From Prescottella soli (GTDB lineage: Bacteria; Actinomycetota; Actinomycetes; Mycobacteriales; Mycobacteriaceae), in NCBI RefSeq assembly GCF_040024445.1, contig NZ_CP157276.1, forward strand, positions 4,402,001 to 4,466,000: DNA of 64,000 nt. The letters are read 5' to 3'. Positions 43,779-52,546 of the stretch are shown one piece after another. The notes under the pieces were generated by a model. It had not been told where the DNA came from and did not search any database. It saw nothing but the letters and a program-made list of their open reading frames with translations. Each line of letters begins with the position of its first letter. The stretch's first letter is position 1. Both the position numbers and the translations under genes were made by a program.

Positions 43779-45148
43779 TGTCACGCCGACGCAACCGTGC
43801 CAGGATCGGGACTGTGCACCCTCTGGTCGACCCGAACGAACCGGCGAATTCGGCGGTGAACCCCGCGCTGTCGGCGGTTCCTGCTCTCGTCGTGGACGAA
43901 ACTCTCTACCCGAAGCTGCAGCGCCGGGTCGGGGGTCGGATCGTCGGCGGTGTCGCCGGCGGCATCGCCGATCATCTCGGCGTCGACGCGTTCAAGGTGC
44001 GGGTCGCGTTCACCCTGCTCGCGTCACTGGCGGGCGCGGGCATCCTGGCCTACGGACTGCTCTGGATCTTCACGCCGCCGGGCACCGACACCGAGCGGCC
44101 CAGTGCCGCCGAGCGGCGTCGGGCCATGGGCCTGGCCGTCATCGGCCTCGCCGTCGCCGCGAGCCTGAGCTGGCTGATCAACGGCACCGCGGCATCGGTG
44201 GTGACGCCGTTCATCGTGGTCGCGGTCGGTGCCGCACTGGTGTGGCGCGAGTTCGACACGGACGGGTCGCGCTCCGTCCTCGGACTGCCGCACCGTCCGA
44301 CGGTGCTCACGTGGGCGCGGGTTCTCGGTGGCGTCACGCTCATCGTCACGGGCCTCGGCGTGGTTATCCTCGCGCAGGTCGACATCGAGGCGTTGCGGTC
44401 GTCGCTGCTGGCGGTCGTCGTGACGCTGATCGGGGCGGGCCTGCTCACGGTGCCGTTGTGGCTCAAGCTGTGGCGGGCGCTCGGCGAGGAGCGCGCGGCG
44501 CGCATCCGCAACGAGGAACGCGAGGAGATCGCCTCGCACCTGCACGACTCCGTTCTCCAGACGCTCGCGCTGATCCAGAAGCAGGCGGATTCCCCGCACG
44601 AGGTGGCGCGGCTGGCGCGTGGTCAGGAACGCGAGCTGCGCCGGTGGCTGTTCGGCGGGCCGGAGACGGCGCACACGAGCCTGGCGGAGGCGTTGCAGAC
44701 GATCGCCGGTGAGGTCGAGGACCAGCACGGCGTCACCGTGCGACCCGTCACGGTCGGCGACGTCGCACTTGCGACGGAGGGCAAGGAGGGCTCGGGGCTG
44801 TCGCGGGAGTGCTTCACCGCGCTGCTGGGCGCCACCCGCGAGTCCCTCGTCAACGCGGCCAAGCACTCGGGTGTGTCGAGCATCGACCTGTACGCGGAGA
44901 CCGAACGCGACCAGGTGAGCATCTTCGTGCGCGACCGCGGCGTCGGATTCGATCCGGACTCCGTGCCCGAGGACCGGCAGGGTCTGGCGAAGTCGATCCG
45001 CGCCCGCATCGAGCGTCGCGGCGGCCGCGTCGAGGTGCGGTCGACACCGGGGAAGGGCACCGAGGTGCGGATCCACATGCCGCGGCCGGTCAGTGCCGAC
45101 GACTCGGCTCGGGAGGACGCCGCGGGCGAGCGGGAGGCGATGTCCTAA
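43778..45148 (+). CDS. PspC-domain sensor histidine kinase (EsrS/MacS-like)
   Basis: 456 aa from the ATG at 43778; a GTG at 43814 with AGGA upstream is an alternative that would leave the CCCTGA palindrome in the leader. PspC domain at about 44-100, then transmembrane helices (115-135, 140-156, 180-200, 207-228), a HisKA_3 dimerisation helix EIASHLHDSVLQTLALIQKQ with phosphoacceptor His256, and an HATPase domain (ESLVNAAKHSG, DRGVGFDPDSVP, GRVEVRSTPGKGTEV). No extracellular sensor loop, so it probably senses within the membrane. Partner regulator follows 9 bp later. Confidence 0.9.
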   Translation: MSRRRNRARIGTVHPLVDPNEPANSAVNPALSAVPALVVDETLYPKLQRRVGGRIVGGVAGGIADHLGVDAFKVRVAFTLLASLAGAGILAYGLLWIFTPPGTDTERPSAAERRRAMGLAVIGLAVAASLSWLINGTAASVVTPFIVVAVGAALVWREFDTDGSRSVLGLPHRPTVLTWARVLGGVTLIVTGLGVVILAQVDIEALRSSLLAVVVTLIGAGLLTVPLWLKLWRALGEERAARIRNEEREEIASHLHDSVLQTLALIQKQADSPHEVARLARGQERELRRWLFGGPETAHTSLAEALQTIAGEVEDQHGVTVRPVTVGDVALATEGKEGSGLSRECFTALLGATRESLVNAAKHSGVSSIDLYAETERDQVSIFVRDRGVGFDPDSVPEDRQGLAKSIRARIERRGGRVEVRSTPGKGTEVRIHMPRPVSADDSAREDAAGEREAMS

Positions 45149-45157
45149 TGTGGGGCC

Positions 45158-45832
45158 GTGACGACCTCGGCCTCCGCTTCGCCCGTTTCTGACAAGTTCC
45201 GTGTCTTCCTCGTGGACGATCACGCGGTGTTCCGCGCGGGTGTGCGTGCCGAACTCGGTCGGGAGTCGGACATGGAGGTCGTCGGCGAGGCCGGTGGCGT
45301 CGCGGAGGCGGTCGCCGGCATCAACACGCTGCGCCCACAGGTGGTGCTGCTCGACGTCCACATGCCCGACGGCGGTGGTGTCGCAGTGCTGAACGGGATC
45401 GACTCGGGCCCGGTGTGCCTGGCGCTCAGCGTGTCCGACGCCGCCGAGGACGTGATCGCGGTCATCCGGGCCGGCGCCCGCGGATACGTGACGAAGACGA
45501 TCTCCGGCGCCGAACTCGCGGACGGGGTACGCCGGGTGGCGGGCGGCGACGCGGTGTTCAGCCCGCGTCTCGCGGGGTTCGTGCTGGACTCGTTCACCGG
45601 ACGGTCGAGTGTGCCGGAGCCGCCGCTGGATCCGGAGCTGGACTCGCTCACCCCGCGGGAACTGGAGGTGCTGCGACTGCTCGCCCGCGGCTACACCTAC
45701 CGCGAGATCGCGGAGGAGCTGGTGATCTCGGTGAAGACCGTCGAGACCCACGCCTCGAACGTGCTGCGAAAGACGCAGCAGTCCAACCGGAATGCGCTCA
45801 CCCGGTGGGCGCACCGGCGGCGTATCGACTGA
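45158..45832 (+). CDS. NarL/LuxR-family response regulator (EsrR/MacR-like)
   Basis: 224 aa. Receiver domain (14-130) with acidic pocket D20/D21, phosphorylation site Asp66 (LLDVHMP), Thr/Ser near 88 and Lys in YVTKT; C-terminal LuxR HTH (about 158-220: LTPRELEVLRLLARGYTYREIAEELVISVKTVETHASNVLRK). Forms a two-component pair with the kinase upstream. Relatives (C. glutamicum EsrR, Streptomyces MacR, LiaR/VraR) respond to cell-wall-active antibiotics. Confidence 0.93.
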   Translation: MTTSASASPVSDKFRVFLVDDHAVFRAGVRAELGRESDMEVVGEAGGVAEAVAGINTLRPQVVLLDVHMPDGGGVAVLNGIDSGPVCLALSVSDAAEDVIAVIRAGARGYVTKTISGAELADGVRRVAGGDAVFSPRLAGFVLDSFTGRSSVPEPPLDPELDSLTPRELEVLRLLARGYTYREIAEELVISVKTVETHASNVLRKTQQSNRNALTRWAHRRRID

Positions 45833-45847
45833 GACCGCGGGCGCGGC

Positions 45848-47083
45848 TCAGAGCGCCAGTGCGACTATCAGCACCACGACGAACGCCAGCACGATGATGC
45901 CGACCATGACCGCCATCGCGAGCGGTGCGGCCGCGACGATCCTGCCGCGCAGGTCCGTCGGGGCCTGCGGGCCGGTCAGTCCCTCGGTGAGCTGACGCAG
46001 CCACGCCCGCCCGGCGGGGCGCGGAACCGAACCGAGCGGGGTATTCGGTTGCACTGCAGGAAGATCCGTGGCCGTCGTGGCGCCGAGGCGGCGCCGGGGG
46101 ATGGCCGCCGGCGCCGAACGGTAGGCCCAGTTCGGGACGGTGCCGTCGGCAGTCTTGACCGGCTCGCCCATCAGCAGGGCGGTGTGTCCGGGGCCGGCGT
46201 CGTCGGACCGGAGCGCGACGGCGGCGAGTGCGTCCCGCGCCTGCGCCATCGTGGGGCGGCGGGCCGGGTCGGGTTCGAGCATGTGCAGCAGCGTGTCGGT
46301 GAGCGGCCCGCTGAGGCTGGGCCGGTAGATCTCCGCCTTCGCGACCCGGTGCAGCAGCGCGATCGGGTCGCTGTCGAGTCCGAACGGCGGCTGTCCCTCG
46401 ACCACGGTGTACAGCGTGGCGCCGAGGGAGAAGACGTCGCTGGCCTCGGTGGGGTCGTCGCCGCGGGCCACCTCGGGCGCGAAGTAGGCGGGCGTGCCGG
46501 TGATGACGCCGGCCTTGCCGCTGGGTGCGTCGCCCTTCGCGCGCGCGATCCCGAAGTCACTGATCTTGACGATGCCGAGGGCGTCGCCCCGGTCGGCGAC
46601 GAGGATGTTGCCCGGCTTGATGTCGCGGTGCAGGATGCCGGCCGCGTGGGCGTCGGTGAGTGCGGCGGCGATCTGCGCGCCGATCTGTGCGGCCTCGAAC
46701 GGGGGCAGGGTGTCGACGAGGTTCATGGCCTCGGCAAGGCTGCGGGACGGCAGGTACTCCATCACGAGCCACGGCTCGCCCGATTCGACGGCGACGTCGT
46801 ACATCGCGATCGCGTGTTCGTGGGACAACTGCGCGGCGTTGCGCCCCTCACGCAGGGCGCGGTTGCGGACCTCGCGGGCCTCGGCGTCGTCCATCCCGGT
46901 GGTGGAGGTGACCTGTTTCACGGCGACCTCACGGTCGAGGAGCGTGTCGTGCGCGAGCCACACTGCGCCCATTCCGCCGCCGCCGAGCTTGGAGCGCAGC
47001 CGGTACCTGCCTGCCATCAGGTAGTCCGGCCCGACGACCGCTCGGCTTCGTCGGTCGGATCGGGTGCGTTCCTGCTCAGTCAC
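45848..47083 (-). CDS. Ser/Thr protein kinase, tail-anchored
   Basis: 411 aa. Kinase domain 26-285: glycine loop LGGGGMGAVWLA, Lys56 in VAVKQV, catalytic loop HRDIKPGNI with Asp154, DFGIA with Asp176 and GTPAYFAPE. A ~90-residue linker leads to one transmembrane helix at 387-410, which ends the protein; there is no PASTA or other external sensor domain, unlike PknA/B. Signals must therefore come from inside or through the membrane. Convergent with the response regulator gene (15 bp apart) and divergent from imuA'. Confidence 0.9.
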   Translation of the reverse strand: MTEQERTRSDRRSRAVVGPDYLMAGRYRLRSKLGGGGMGAVWLAHDTLLDREVAVKQVTSTTGMDDAEAREVRNRALREGRNAAQLSHEHAIAMYDVAVESGEPWLVMEYLPSRSLAEAMNLVDTLPPFEAAQIGAQIAAALTDAHAAGILHRDIKPGNILVADRGDALGIVKISDFGIARAKGDAPSGKAGVITGTPAYFAPEVARGDDPTEASDVFSLGATLYTVVEGQPPFGLDSDPIALLHRVAKAEIYRPSLSGPLTDTLLHMLEPDPARRPTMAQARDALAAVALRSDDAGPGHTALLMGEPVKTADGTVPNWAYRSAPAAIPRRRLGATTATDLPAVQPNTPLGSVPRPAGRAWLRQLTEGLTGPQAPTDLRGRIVAAAPLAMAVMVGIIVLAFVVVLIVALAL

Positions 47084-47150
47084 GCATCCGAGGTTAGTGG
47101 ATTGCCGGGATTCGGCTTGACGAGCTGACCCCGGGGGAGTTTTACTGGAA

Positions 47151-47174
47151 GTGTTCGAAAGAATGTTCGAACAC
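47151..47174 (+). promoter_or_regulatory. SOS box (LexA operator) upstream of imuA'-imuB
   Basis: TCGAAAGAATGTTCGA at 47155-47170 differs by one base from the actinobacterial LexA consensus TCGAAC-N4-GTTCGA, and is part of a larger perfect repeat GTGTTCGAA-N6-TTCGAACAC. It lies 85 bp before the imuA' start, between divergent genes. Confidence 0.85.
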
Positions 47175-47258
47175 TTGTGTGTCGCGTCTTCCCCGCGCGC
47201 CGAACCATCTCGAGACCGAAACGTCCCGAGACCAGCACGTGTGACCCGGGGAGCCGAT

Positions 47259-48044
47259 ATGACCGAACCTGCCCAGCTGTCCGTACCGTCACCGCCGGCG
47301 CCTCCCGTATCCCCGCTGTCCGGGCTGACCCGTCAGCAGCGTCTGGAGTACCTGCGCCGACGGATCGCGGCGGTGCCGGCGCGGGGCGAGGCGGTCTCCC
47401 GGGGCGAGGCCGGCGCCGGGGATGTCGCGGAACGGATGCTTCCCGTCCCCGGGCCGCTGGCCACGCTGCTGCCGCACGGCGGGTTGCCCCGGGGCTCCGT
47501 GGTCTCGGTCTCCGGTGCGACCTCGCTGCTGCTCGGGCTGTTGGCCGCGGTGACGGAGGCGGGCGGGCATGCCGCGGTGATCGGGCATCCGAAGCTCGGG
47601 GTGCTCGCGGCCACCGAGATGGGTGCCCAGTTGCGGAGACTGGCGTTCGTGCCGGATCCGGGGCCGGACCCGGTGGAGGTCGCGGCGGTGCTGCTCGACG
47701 GCATGGACCTGGTGGTGCTGGGGCTGGGCGGGATCGCGGTTCCGCCGTCACGGGCCCGGGCCGTGGTGGCGCGGGCCCGCAGCAAGCAGTCGACGCTGGT
47801 GGTGACCGACGGGCACTGGGGCGGGGCCGAGGTCCGGTTGGACGCCCGGGTACACGGCTACGACGGGGTGGGTCGCGGCGCGGACGGCGGACGCGGTCGG
47901 TTGTGTTCGGTCCGGTTGTCGGTGCGGGCGCAGGGCCGGGCGTTCCAGCCGCGGACCGCGCGCCTGGATGTGCGGTCGAGCTGCGGGCGGGTCGAGTGGG
48001 TTCCCGAGGCCGTCGCGCTGATCCCGGATGCGGTGGCCCGATGA
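47259..48044 (+). CDS. imuA: ImuA' mutasome protein
   Basis: 261 aa from the ATG at 47259 (GGGGAG upstream); the frame is open back to 47151, but that would run through the SOS box. RecA-like but reduced: LPHGGLPRGSVVSVSGATSLLLGLLAAV resembles a Walker A region without a good GxxxxGKS, so ATP binding is doubtful. Directly coupled (ATGA) to imuB. Matches mycobacterial ImuA' (Rv3395c), which with ImuB brings the error-prone polymerase DnaE2 to damaged DNA. dnaE2 is not in the window. Confidence 0.85.
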   Translation: MTEPAQLSVPSPPAPPVSPLSGLTRQQRLEYLRRRIAAVPARGEAVSRGEAGAGDVAERMLPVPGPLATLLPHGGLPRGSVVSVSGATSLLLGLLAAVTEAGGHAAVIGHPKLGVLAATEMGAQLRRLAFVPDPGPDPVEVAAVLLDGMDLVVLGLGGIAVPPSRARAVVARARSKQSTLVVTDGHWGGAEVRLDARVHGYDGVGRGADGGRGRLCSVRLSVRAQGRAFQPRTARLDVRSSCGRVEWVPEAVALIPDAVAR

Positions 48045-49597
48045 GTGCGCGGGTGCTGGCGGTGTGGTGTCCGGACTGGCCCGCGGTGGCCGCGGCCGCG
48101 GCGGCGGACCTGCCGGTCACGCACCCGGTCGCGGTGCTGCATGCCAACCGGGTGATCGCGTGTTCGACCCCGGCGCGGTCGCAGGGGGTGCGTCGCGGGC
48201 TGCGGCGTCGGGAAGCGCAGGCGAGGTGCCCGGAACTTCATGTGGCGCAGTCCGATCCGGAGCGTGACGCGCGGCTGTTCGGGTCCGTGGTCACCGCCGT
48301 CGATGAGGTGGCTCCCGGTGTGGAGATCCTGCGCCCCGGGCTGCTGGTGCTGGCGGCGCGCGGCGCGATCCGATACTTCGGCTCGGAGGAAGCCGCGGCC
48401 GAGCGGCTCGTCGACGCGGTGGCGGCGGCCGGGGCGGAGTGCCGGATCGGCGTCGCCGACGAACTGTCCACCGCCGTGATCGCGGCCCGCCGGGCGGCCC
48501 TGGTGCCGTCCGGGGACGGCGCCCGGTTCCTCGCGCCGCTGTCGATCGCCGAACTCGCGGCCGAGCCCAGCCTCGCCGCGCCGGACCGCGGCGATCTGGT
48601 CGATCTGTTGCGCAGGCTCGGGCTGCGCACCATCGGATCCTTCGCCGAGCTGTCGCCGGTGGACGTGGCGTCGAGGTTCGGCTCCGACGCGGTTCTCGCG
48701 CACCGGGCTGCCCGCGGGGAGCCGGAGCGACCGCCGTCGGCCCGCGTCCTGCCCCCGGACCTGGAGGTGGAGCAACAGTGCGATCCGCCGATCGATCGGG
48801 TCGACGCGGCGGCGTTCGCTGGGCGGGCCATGGCCGAGCGTCTGCACGCGAAGCTGTCCGGTGCGGGGGTGGCGTGCACCCGGCTACAGGTGTCGGCGAG
48901 CACCGGGAACGGCGAGCATCTGGTTCGGACGTGGCGGTGCGCCGAGCCGCTGACGCCGGAGGGCACCGCGGATCGGGTGCGGTGGCAGCTGGACGGCTGG
49001 CTCACCGGACGCAGCGAGTCCCGGCCCACGGCCGGGATCACGGTGTTGCACCTCGAGCCGGTCGAAGTGGTCACGGCGGGGGCTCTGCAGCTGGGGCTGT
49101 GGGGCGGTGTCGGGGAGGAGGACGAGCGGGCCCGACGGGCGCTGGTCCGGGTGCAGGGTCTGCTCGGCGGCGAGTCCGTCCGGGTGGGAGTGCTCAGCGG
49201 CGGACGTGGCCCGATGGAGCGAATCACGTTGGTGCCCTTGGGGGACGAGCTGGTTCCGAATGCGGACCCGGCGGCTCCGTGGCCGGGGCGGCTGCCCGAA
49301 CCGGCGCCGTCGACGGTGCTGCCGAACACGCCCACGGTGACGCTGCAGGATCGTTCGGGTGGTGCGGTGACCGTTACCGAGCGGGGGGAGTTCACTGCCG
49401 CGCCCGCGAGGCTCCGCTGGGGGAGTCGGGAATGGGACGTGCAGGGCTGGGCGGGGCCGTGGCCGGTGGACGAGCGGTGGTGGGACGTCTCGGCGGCGCG
49501 GGACGCCGCGCGTGCGCAGGTGCTGCTCGCAGAGTCGCGGGCATTGCTTCTGATCTGCGAGGGAGGAAGGTGGGGCGTGGAGGGCATCTACGAGTAA
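48041..49597 (+). CDS. imuB: ImuB, inactive Y-family polymerase of the mutasome
   Basis: 518 aa. Y-family fold beginning RVLAVWCPDWPAVAAAAA; where active DinB polymerases have D-x-D and S-x-D-E residues, this protein reads AVWCPDW at the first site and lacks the acidic pair (VDEVAPGVEI), as in other ImuB proteins, so it is not a polymerase. The little-finger and C-terminal part (from ~350) carries a likely beta-clamp-binding segment around LQLGLWG. Role: bridge between the beta clamp, ImuA' and DnaE2 in SOS mutagenesis. Induced through the upstream SOS box. Confidence 0.9.
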   Translation: MSARVLAVWCPDWPAVAAAAAADLPVTHPVAVLHANRVIACSTPARSQGVRRGLRRREAQARCPELHVAQSDPERDARLFGSVVTAVDEVAPGVEILRPGLLVLAARGAIRYFGSEEAAAERLVDAVAAAGAECRIGVADELSTAVIAARRAALVPSGDGARFLAPLSIAELAAEPSLAAPDRGDLVDLLRRLGLRTIGSFAELSPVDVASRFGSDAVLAHRAARGEPERPPSARVLPPDLEVEQQCDPPIDRVDAAAFAGRAMAERLHAKLSGAGVACTRLQVSASTGNGEHLVRTWRCAEPLTPEGTADRVRWQLDGWLTGRSESRPTAGITVLHLEPVEVVTAGALQLGLWGGVGEEDERARRALVRVQGLLGGESVRVGVLSGGRGPMERITLVPLGDELVPNADPAAPWPGRLPEPAPSTVLPNTPTVTLQDRSGGAVTVTERGEFTAAPARLRWGSREWDVQGWAGPWPVDERWWDVSAARDAARAQVLLAESRALLLICEGGRWGVEGIYE

Positions 49598-49604
49598 CCC
49601 TTGT

Positions 49605-49627
49605 CGTATACCCATAGGGGGTATACG
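49605..49627 (+). promoter_or_regulatory. CsoR-like copper operator ahead of copB
   Basis: CGTATACCC-ATAGG-GGGTATACG, a perfect 9-bp inverted repeat ending 11 bp before the ATPase start. TATACCC/GGGTATA palindromes are typical of CsoR-family copper repressors. Occupation would cover the start region of the message. Confidence 0.7.
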
Positions 49628-49637
49628 TTCCCTGAGT

Positions 49638-51755
49638 ATGAACCCGCACGGCGAAGCACTTCACGATCACCACGTGGCGGACGCACCCGGTCACGAGGGT
49701 GGGCATTCAACCGGCCATTCGGTCCATTCCGGGCATTCGGGCCATGGAGGGCATGGCGATCACGTCGCCCAGTTCCGCCGGCTCTTCTGGATCATGCTGG
49801 TGCTGTCGATCCCGGTGGTCGGTGCGAACATGATGTTCGCGGACCTCGTCGGGTACACGTTGCCGGACAACTCTGCGGTGGAATGGATCTCACCGCTACT
49901 CGGCACGGTCATGTTCGTGTGGGGCGGGCGTCCGTTCCTCACAGGCGCGGCGAGCGAGCTCCGGGCGCGTCAGCCCGGGATGATGCTGCTCATCTCGCTG
50001 GCGATCACGGTCGCGTTCGTCTCGTCGTGGGGGTCGAGTCTCGGCGTGCTCGGTCACGATCTCGACTTCTGGTGGGAACTGGCGCTCCTGATCGTCATCA
50101 TGCTGCTCGGCCACTGGATCGAGATGCGGTCGCTGGGGCAGGCGTCGAGCGCGCTGGACCCGCTCGCAGCGCTGCTGCCCGACGAGGCCGAACGCGTCGG
50201 CGACGACGGCTCCGTCGCCACCGTCTCGACCGTCGACCTGGTGACCGGCGACATCGTGATGGTTCGCCCCGGTGGACGCATTCCCGCGGACGGCCGCGTC
50301 ATCGAGGGCGCCGGCGATCTCGACGAATCGATGATCACGGGGGAGTCGCGCACCGTGCGCCGTGAACCGGGGGACCCGGTCGTCGCCGGCACGGTCTCGA
50401 CCGACTCCGCACTGCGCGTCGAGATCACCGCGGTCGGCGACGACACCGCACTCGCCGGGATCCAGCGGTTGGTAGCGGAGGCGCAGAACTCGTCGTCGCG
50501 GGCACAGGTGCTGGCCGATCGGGCCGCGGCGATGCTGTTCTGGTTCGCGCTGGTCGCGGCGGTGACCACGCTGGCGGTGTGGTCGATCTTCGGCACCCCC
50601 GAGGAGGCCGTCACCCGAACCATCACGGTTCTCGTCATCGCGTGCCCGCACGCGCTGGGTCTGGCGATCCCGCTCGTCGTGTCGATCGCGACGGAACGCG
50701 CTGCCCGCGCCGGCGTGCTCGTCACCGACCGGCGGGCGCTCGAGGCGATGCGCACCGTCGACACCGTCCTGTTCGACAAGACCGGCACCCTCACCAAGGG
50801 CGAACCGGCGCTGGTCGCGGCCGCCGCCGTGCCAGGAGTGGACGAGGACACGCTGATCGCGCTCGCGGCGGCCGTGGAACGCGACAGCGAACACCCGTTG
50901 GGGCGCGCGATCGTGGCGGCCGCCGGGCATCGGGGCCTGCGGATCCCGCAGGCCACCTCGTTCGAGGCCCGCAACGGCGTCGGGGTGACCGCGATCGTCG
51001 ACGGATCGGAGATCAGCGTCGGTGGCCCCGGCATGCTCGACAGTCACGGGGCGTCGCGGTTGCCGGTGTCGGAGGAGTGGGCGTCGCAGGGCTCGACCGT
51101 CCTGCACGTCCTGCACGACGGCCGCGTCATCGGCGCGCTCGCGCTCGCCGACGAGATCCGCCCCGAATCCCGCGACGCGATCGAGGCGCTGCACGCCCGC
51201 AGCGTGAAGGTGGTGATGCTGACCGGAGACGCCTACGCCGTCGCGCGGGCCGTCGGCGACGACCTCGGCATCGACGACGTGATCGCCGGCGTCCTCCCGC
51301 GGGACAAGGGGGCGAAGGTCAAGGAGCTGCAGGCGTCGGGTCGCCGGGTCGCGATGGTGGGCGACGGCGTCAACGACGCGCCCGCGCTCGCCCAGGCCGA
51401 CGTCGGTATCGCGATCGGCGCGGGCACCGACGTCGCGATCGCCTCCGCCGGGGTGGTGCTGGTCAGCGACGACCCCCGCACCGTGGTCTCGGTGATCGAG
51501 TTGTCCCACGCGACGTACCGGAAGATGGTGCAGAACCTCGCCTGGGCGGCGGGCTACAACGTGATCTCGGTGCCCCTCGCGGCGGGTGTGCTCGCGCCTG
51601 TCGGGTTCGTGCTGCCGATGGAGGTGGGCGCGATCCTGATGTCGGCGTCGACGGTCGTGGTGGCCGCCAACGCGCAGTTGCTGCGCCGGCTGAACCTGGC
51701 CCCGCAGCGGCTGACCCGATCGGTTCCCGAGCGGGAGCCCGACTACGCTCGGTGA
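49638..51755 (+). CDS. copB: CopB-type copper-exporting P1B ATPase
   Basis: 705 aa. His-rich N-terminal tail (about 15 His in the first 43 residues) in place of a Cys-type HMA domain; membrane CPH motif with Cys336; TGES in the actuator domain; phosphorylation site DKTGTLT with Asp380; SEHPLG in the nucleotide domain; MVGDGVNDAP hinge. CPH with His-rich N-terminus defines the P1B-3 (CopB) class, exporting Cu+/Cu2+ or Ag+ from the cytoplasm. The start lies 40 bp after imuB, and the operator between them suggests copper induction. Confidence 0.93.
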   Translation: MNPHGEALHDHHVADAPGHEGGHSTGHSVHSGHSGHGGHGDHVAQFRRLFWIMLVLSIPVVGANMMFADLVGYTLPDNSAVEWISPLLGTVMFVWGGRPFLTGAASELRARQPGMMLLISLAITVAFVSSWGSSLGVLGHDLDFWWELALLIVIMLLGHWIEMRSLGQASSALDPLAALLPDEAERVGDDGSVATVSTVDLVTGDIVMVRPGGRIPADGRVIEGAGDLDESMITGESRTVRREPGDPVVAGTVSTDSALRVEITAVGDDTALAGIQRLVAEAQNSSSRAQVLADRAAAMLFWFALVAAVTTLAVWSIFGTPEEAVTRTITVLVIACPHALGLAIPLVVSIATERAARAGVLVTDRRALEAMRTVDTVLFDKTGTLTKGEPALVAAAAVPGVDEDTLIALAAAVERDSEHPLGRAIVAAAGHRGLRIPQATSFEARNGVGVTAIVDGSEISVGGPGMLDSHGASRLPVSEEWASQGSTVLHVLHDGRVIGALALADEIRPESRDAIEALHARSVKVVMLTGDAYAVARAVGDDLGIDDVIAGVLPRDKGAKVKELQASGRRVAMVGDGVNDAPALAQADVGIAIGAGTDVAIASAGVVLVSDDPRTVVSVIELSHATYRKMVQNLAWAAGYNVISVPLAAGVLAPVGFVLPMEVGAILMSASTVVVAANAQLLRRLNLAPQRLTRSVPEREPDYAR

Positions 51756-52525
51756 TCGTGCAGCCTACCGAGACGACAGTCAGCCGCAGCGGTCACACGA
51801 TCGCCTACCGCGACAGCGGTGGCACCGGTTCGGTTGTGGCGCATCCGGTTCCGGTGATCCTGGTGCACGGCATGGGCGGTGACAACCGCACGTGGGATCG
51901 GTTCGCGCGATCGGTGACGGCGCAGGGCCGCCGGGTGCTGGCCCTGGATCTGCGCGGGCACGGTCGCAGTGCCCGCGCCGAGTCGTACCTGTTCGGCGAG
52001 TTCGGTGACGACATCCTCGGCCTGTGCGAGGACCTCGGATTCGACAGCGTCGATCTGGTGGGGCACTCGCTCGGCGGACACGCGGTGTCGCTGGTCGCGC
52101 AGGAACGGCCCGAACTGGTGCGCCGGCTCGTGCTCGAGGAGGCGCCGCTGCCGCTGCGGCCCGGCGATCCGATTCCGAGCTTCGGTGGTCGGCTGCCGTC
52201 GCTGGTGGAACTGTGGCACGCCACTACCAGCATGCTGCGCAGTCCGCGCGCGGTGTGGGCGTTTGACCGGTCGATGACGGCGTCGGCGCTCACCCAGTTC
52301 CACGAGCCGAATCCGCTGTGGTGGGGACGCCTCGCCGACATCGAGGCCAAGACCCTGATCCTGCGCGGCGGCCCGACCGGCATGGTGGATCCGGTGCTGC
52401 TCGAGGCCGCGGTCGACGCGATCGGGGACTGCGAGGTGGTGTCGTTCGCGTGCGGGCACAGCATCCACCGCGACCGGTACTGCGATTTCGAATCCGCGGT
52501 GCTGCCGTTCCTGATGGCGCCCTGA
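51752..52525 (+). CDS. Alpha/beta-fold hydrolase
   Basis: 257 aa from the GTG at 51752, which overlaps the copB stop as GTGA (a GTG at 51758 is also possible). LVHGMGGDNRTWDRF oxyanion region, LDLRGHGRS, nucleophile in LVGHSLGGHAVS, acid near LRGGPTGMVD and His in CGHSIHRDR. Typical of broad esterase/lactonase-like hydrolases. Coupled to copB only by position; no functional link is evident. Confidence 0.8.
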   Translation: MIVQPTETTVSRSGHTIAYRDSGGTGSVVAHPVPVILVHGMGGDNRTWDRFARSVTAQGRRVLALDLRGHGRSARAESYLFGEFGDDILGLCEDLGFDSVDLVGHSLGGHAVSLVAQERPELVRRLVLEEAPLPLRPGDPIPSFGGRLPSLVELWHATTSMLRSPRAVWAFDRSMTASALTQFHEPNPLWWGRLADIEAKTLILRGGPTGMVDPVLLEAAVDAIGDCEVVSFACGHSIHRDRYCDFESAVLPFLMAP

Positions 52526-52546
52526 ATCCCGTTCCCGCGTGGCATC

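Noticed and set aside
49652-49770. Repeated GGCCATTCG/GGGCATTCG-like units that might be a tandem repeat or CRISPR-like array
   Set aside because: They are codons of the His/Gly/Ser-rich copB N-terminus, not a separate repeat.
50579-51751. Upstream extension of the alpha/beta hydrolase frame through copB
   Set aside because: Arg/Gly-rich reading of copB in another frame; hydrolase homology begins only after the GTG at 51752.
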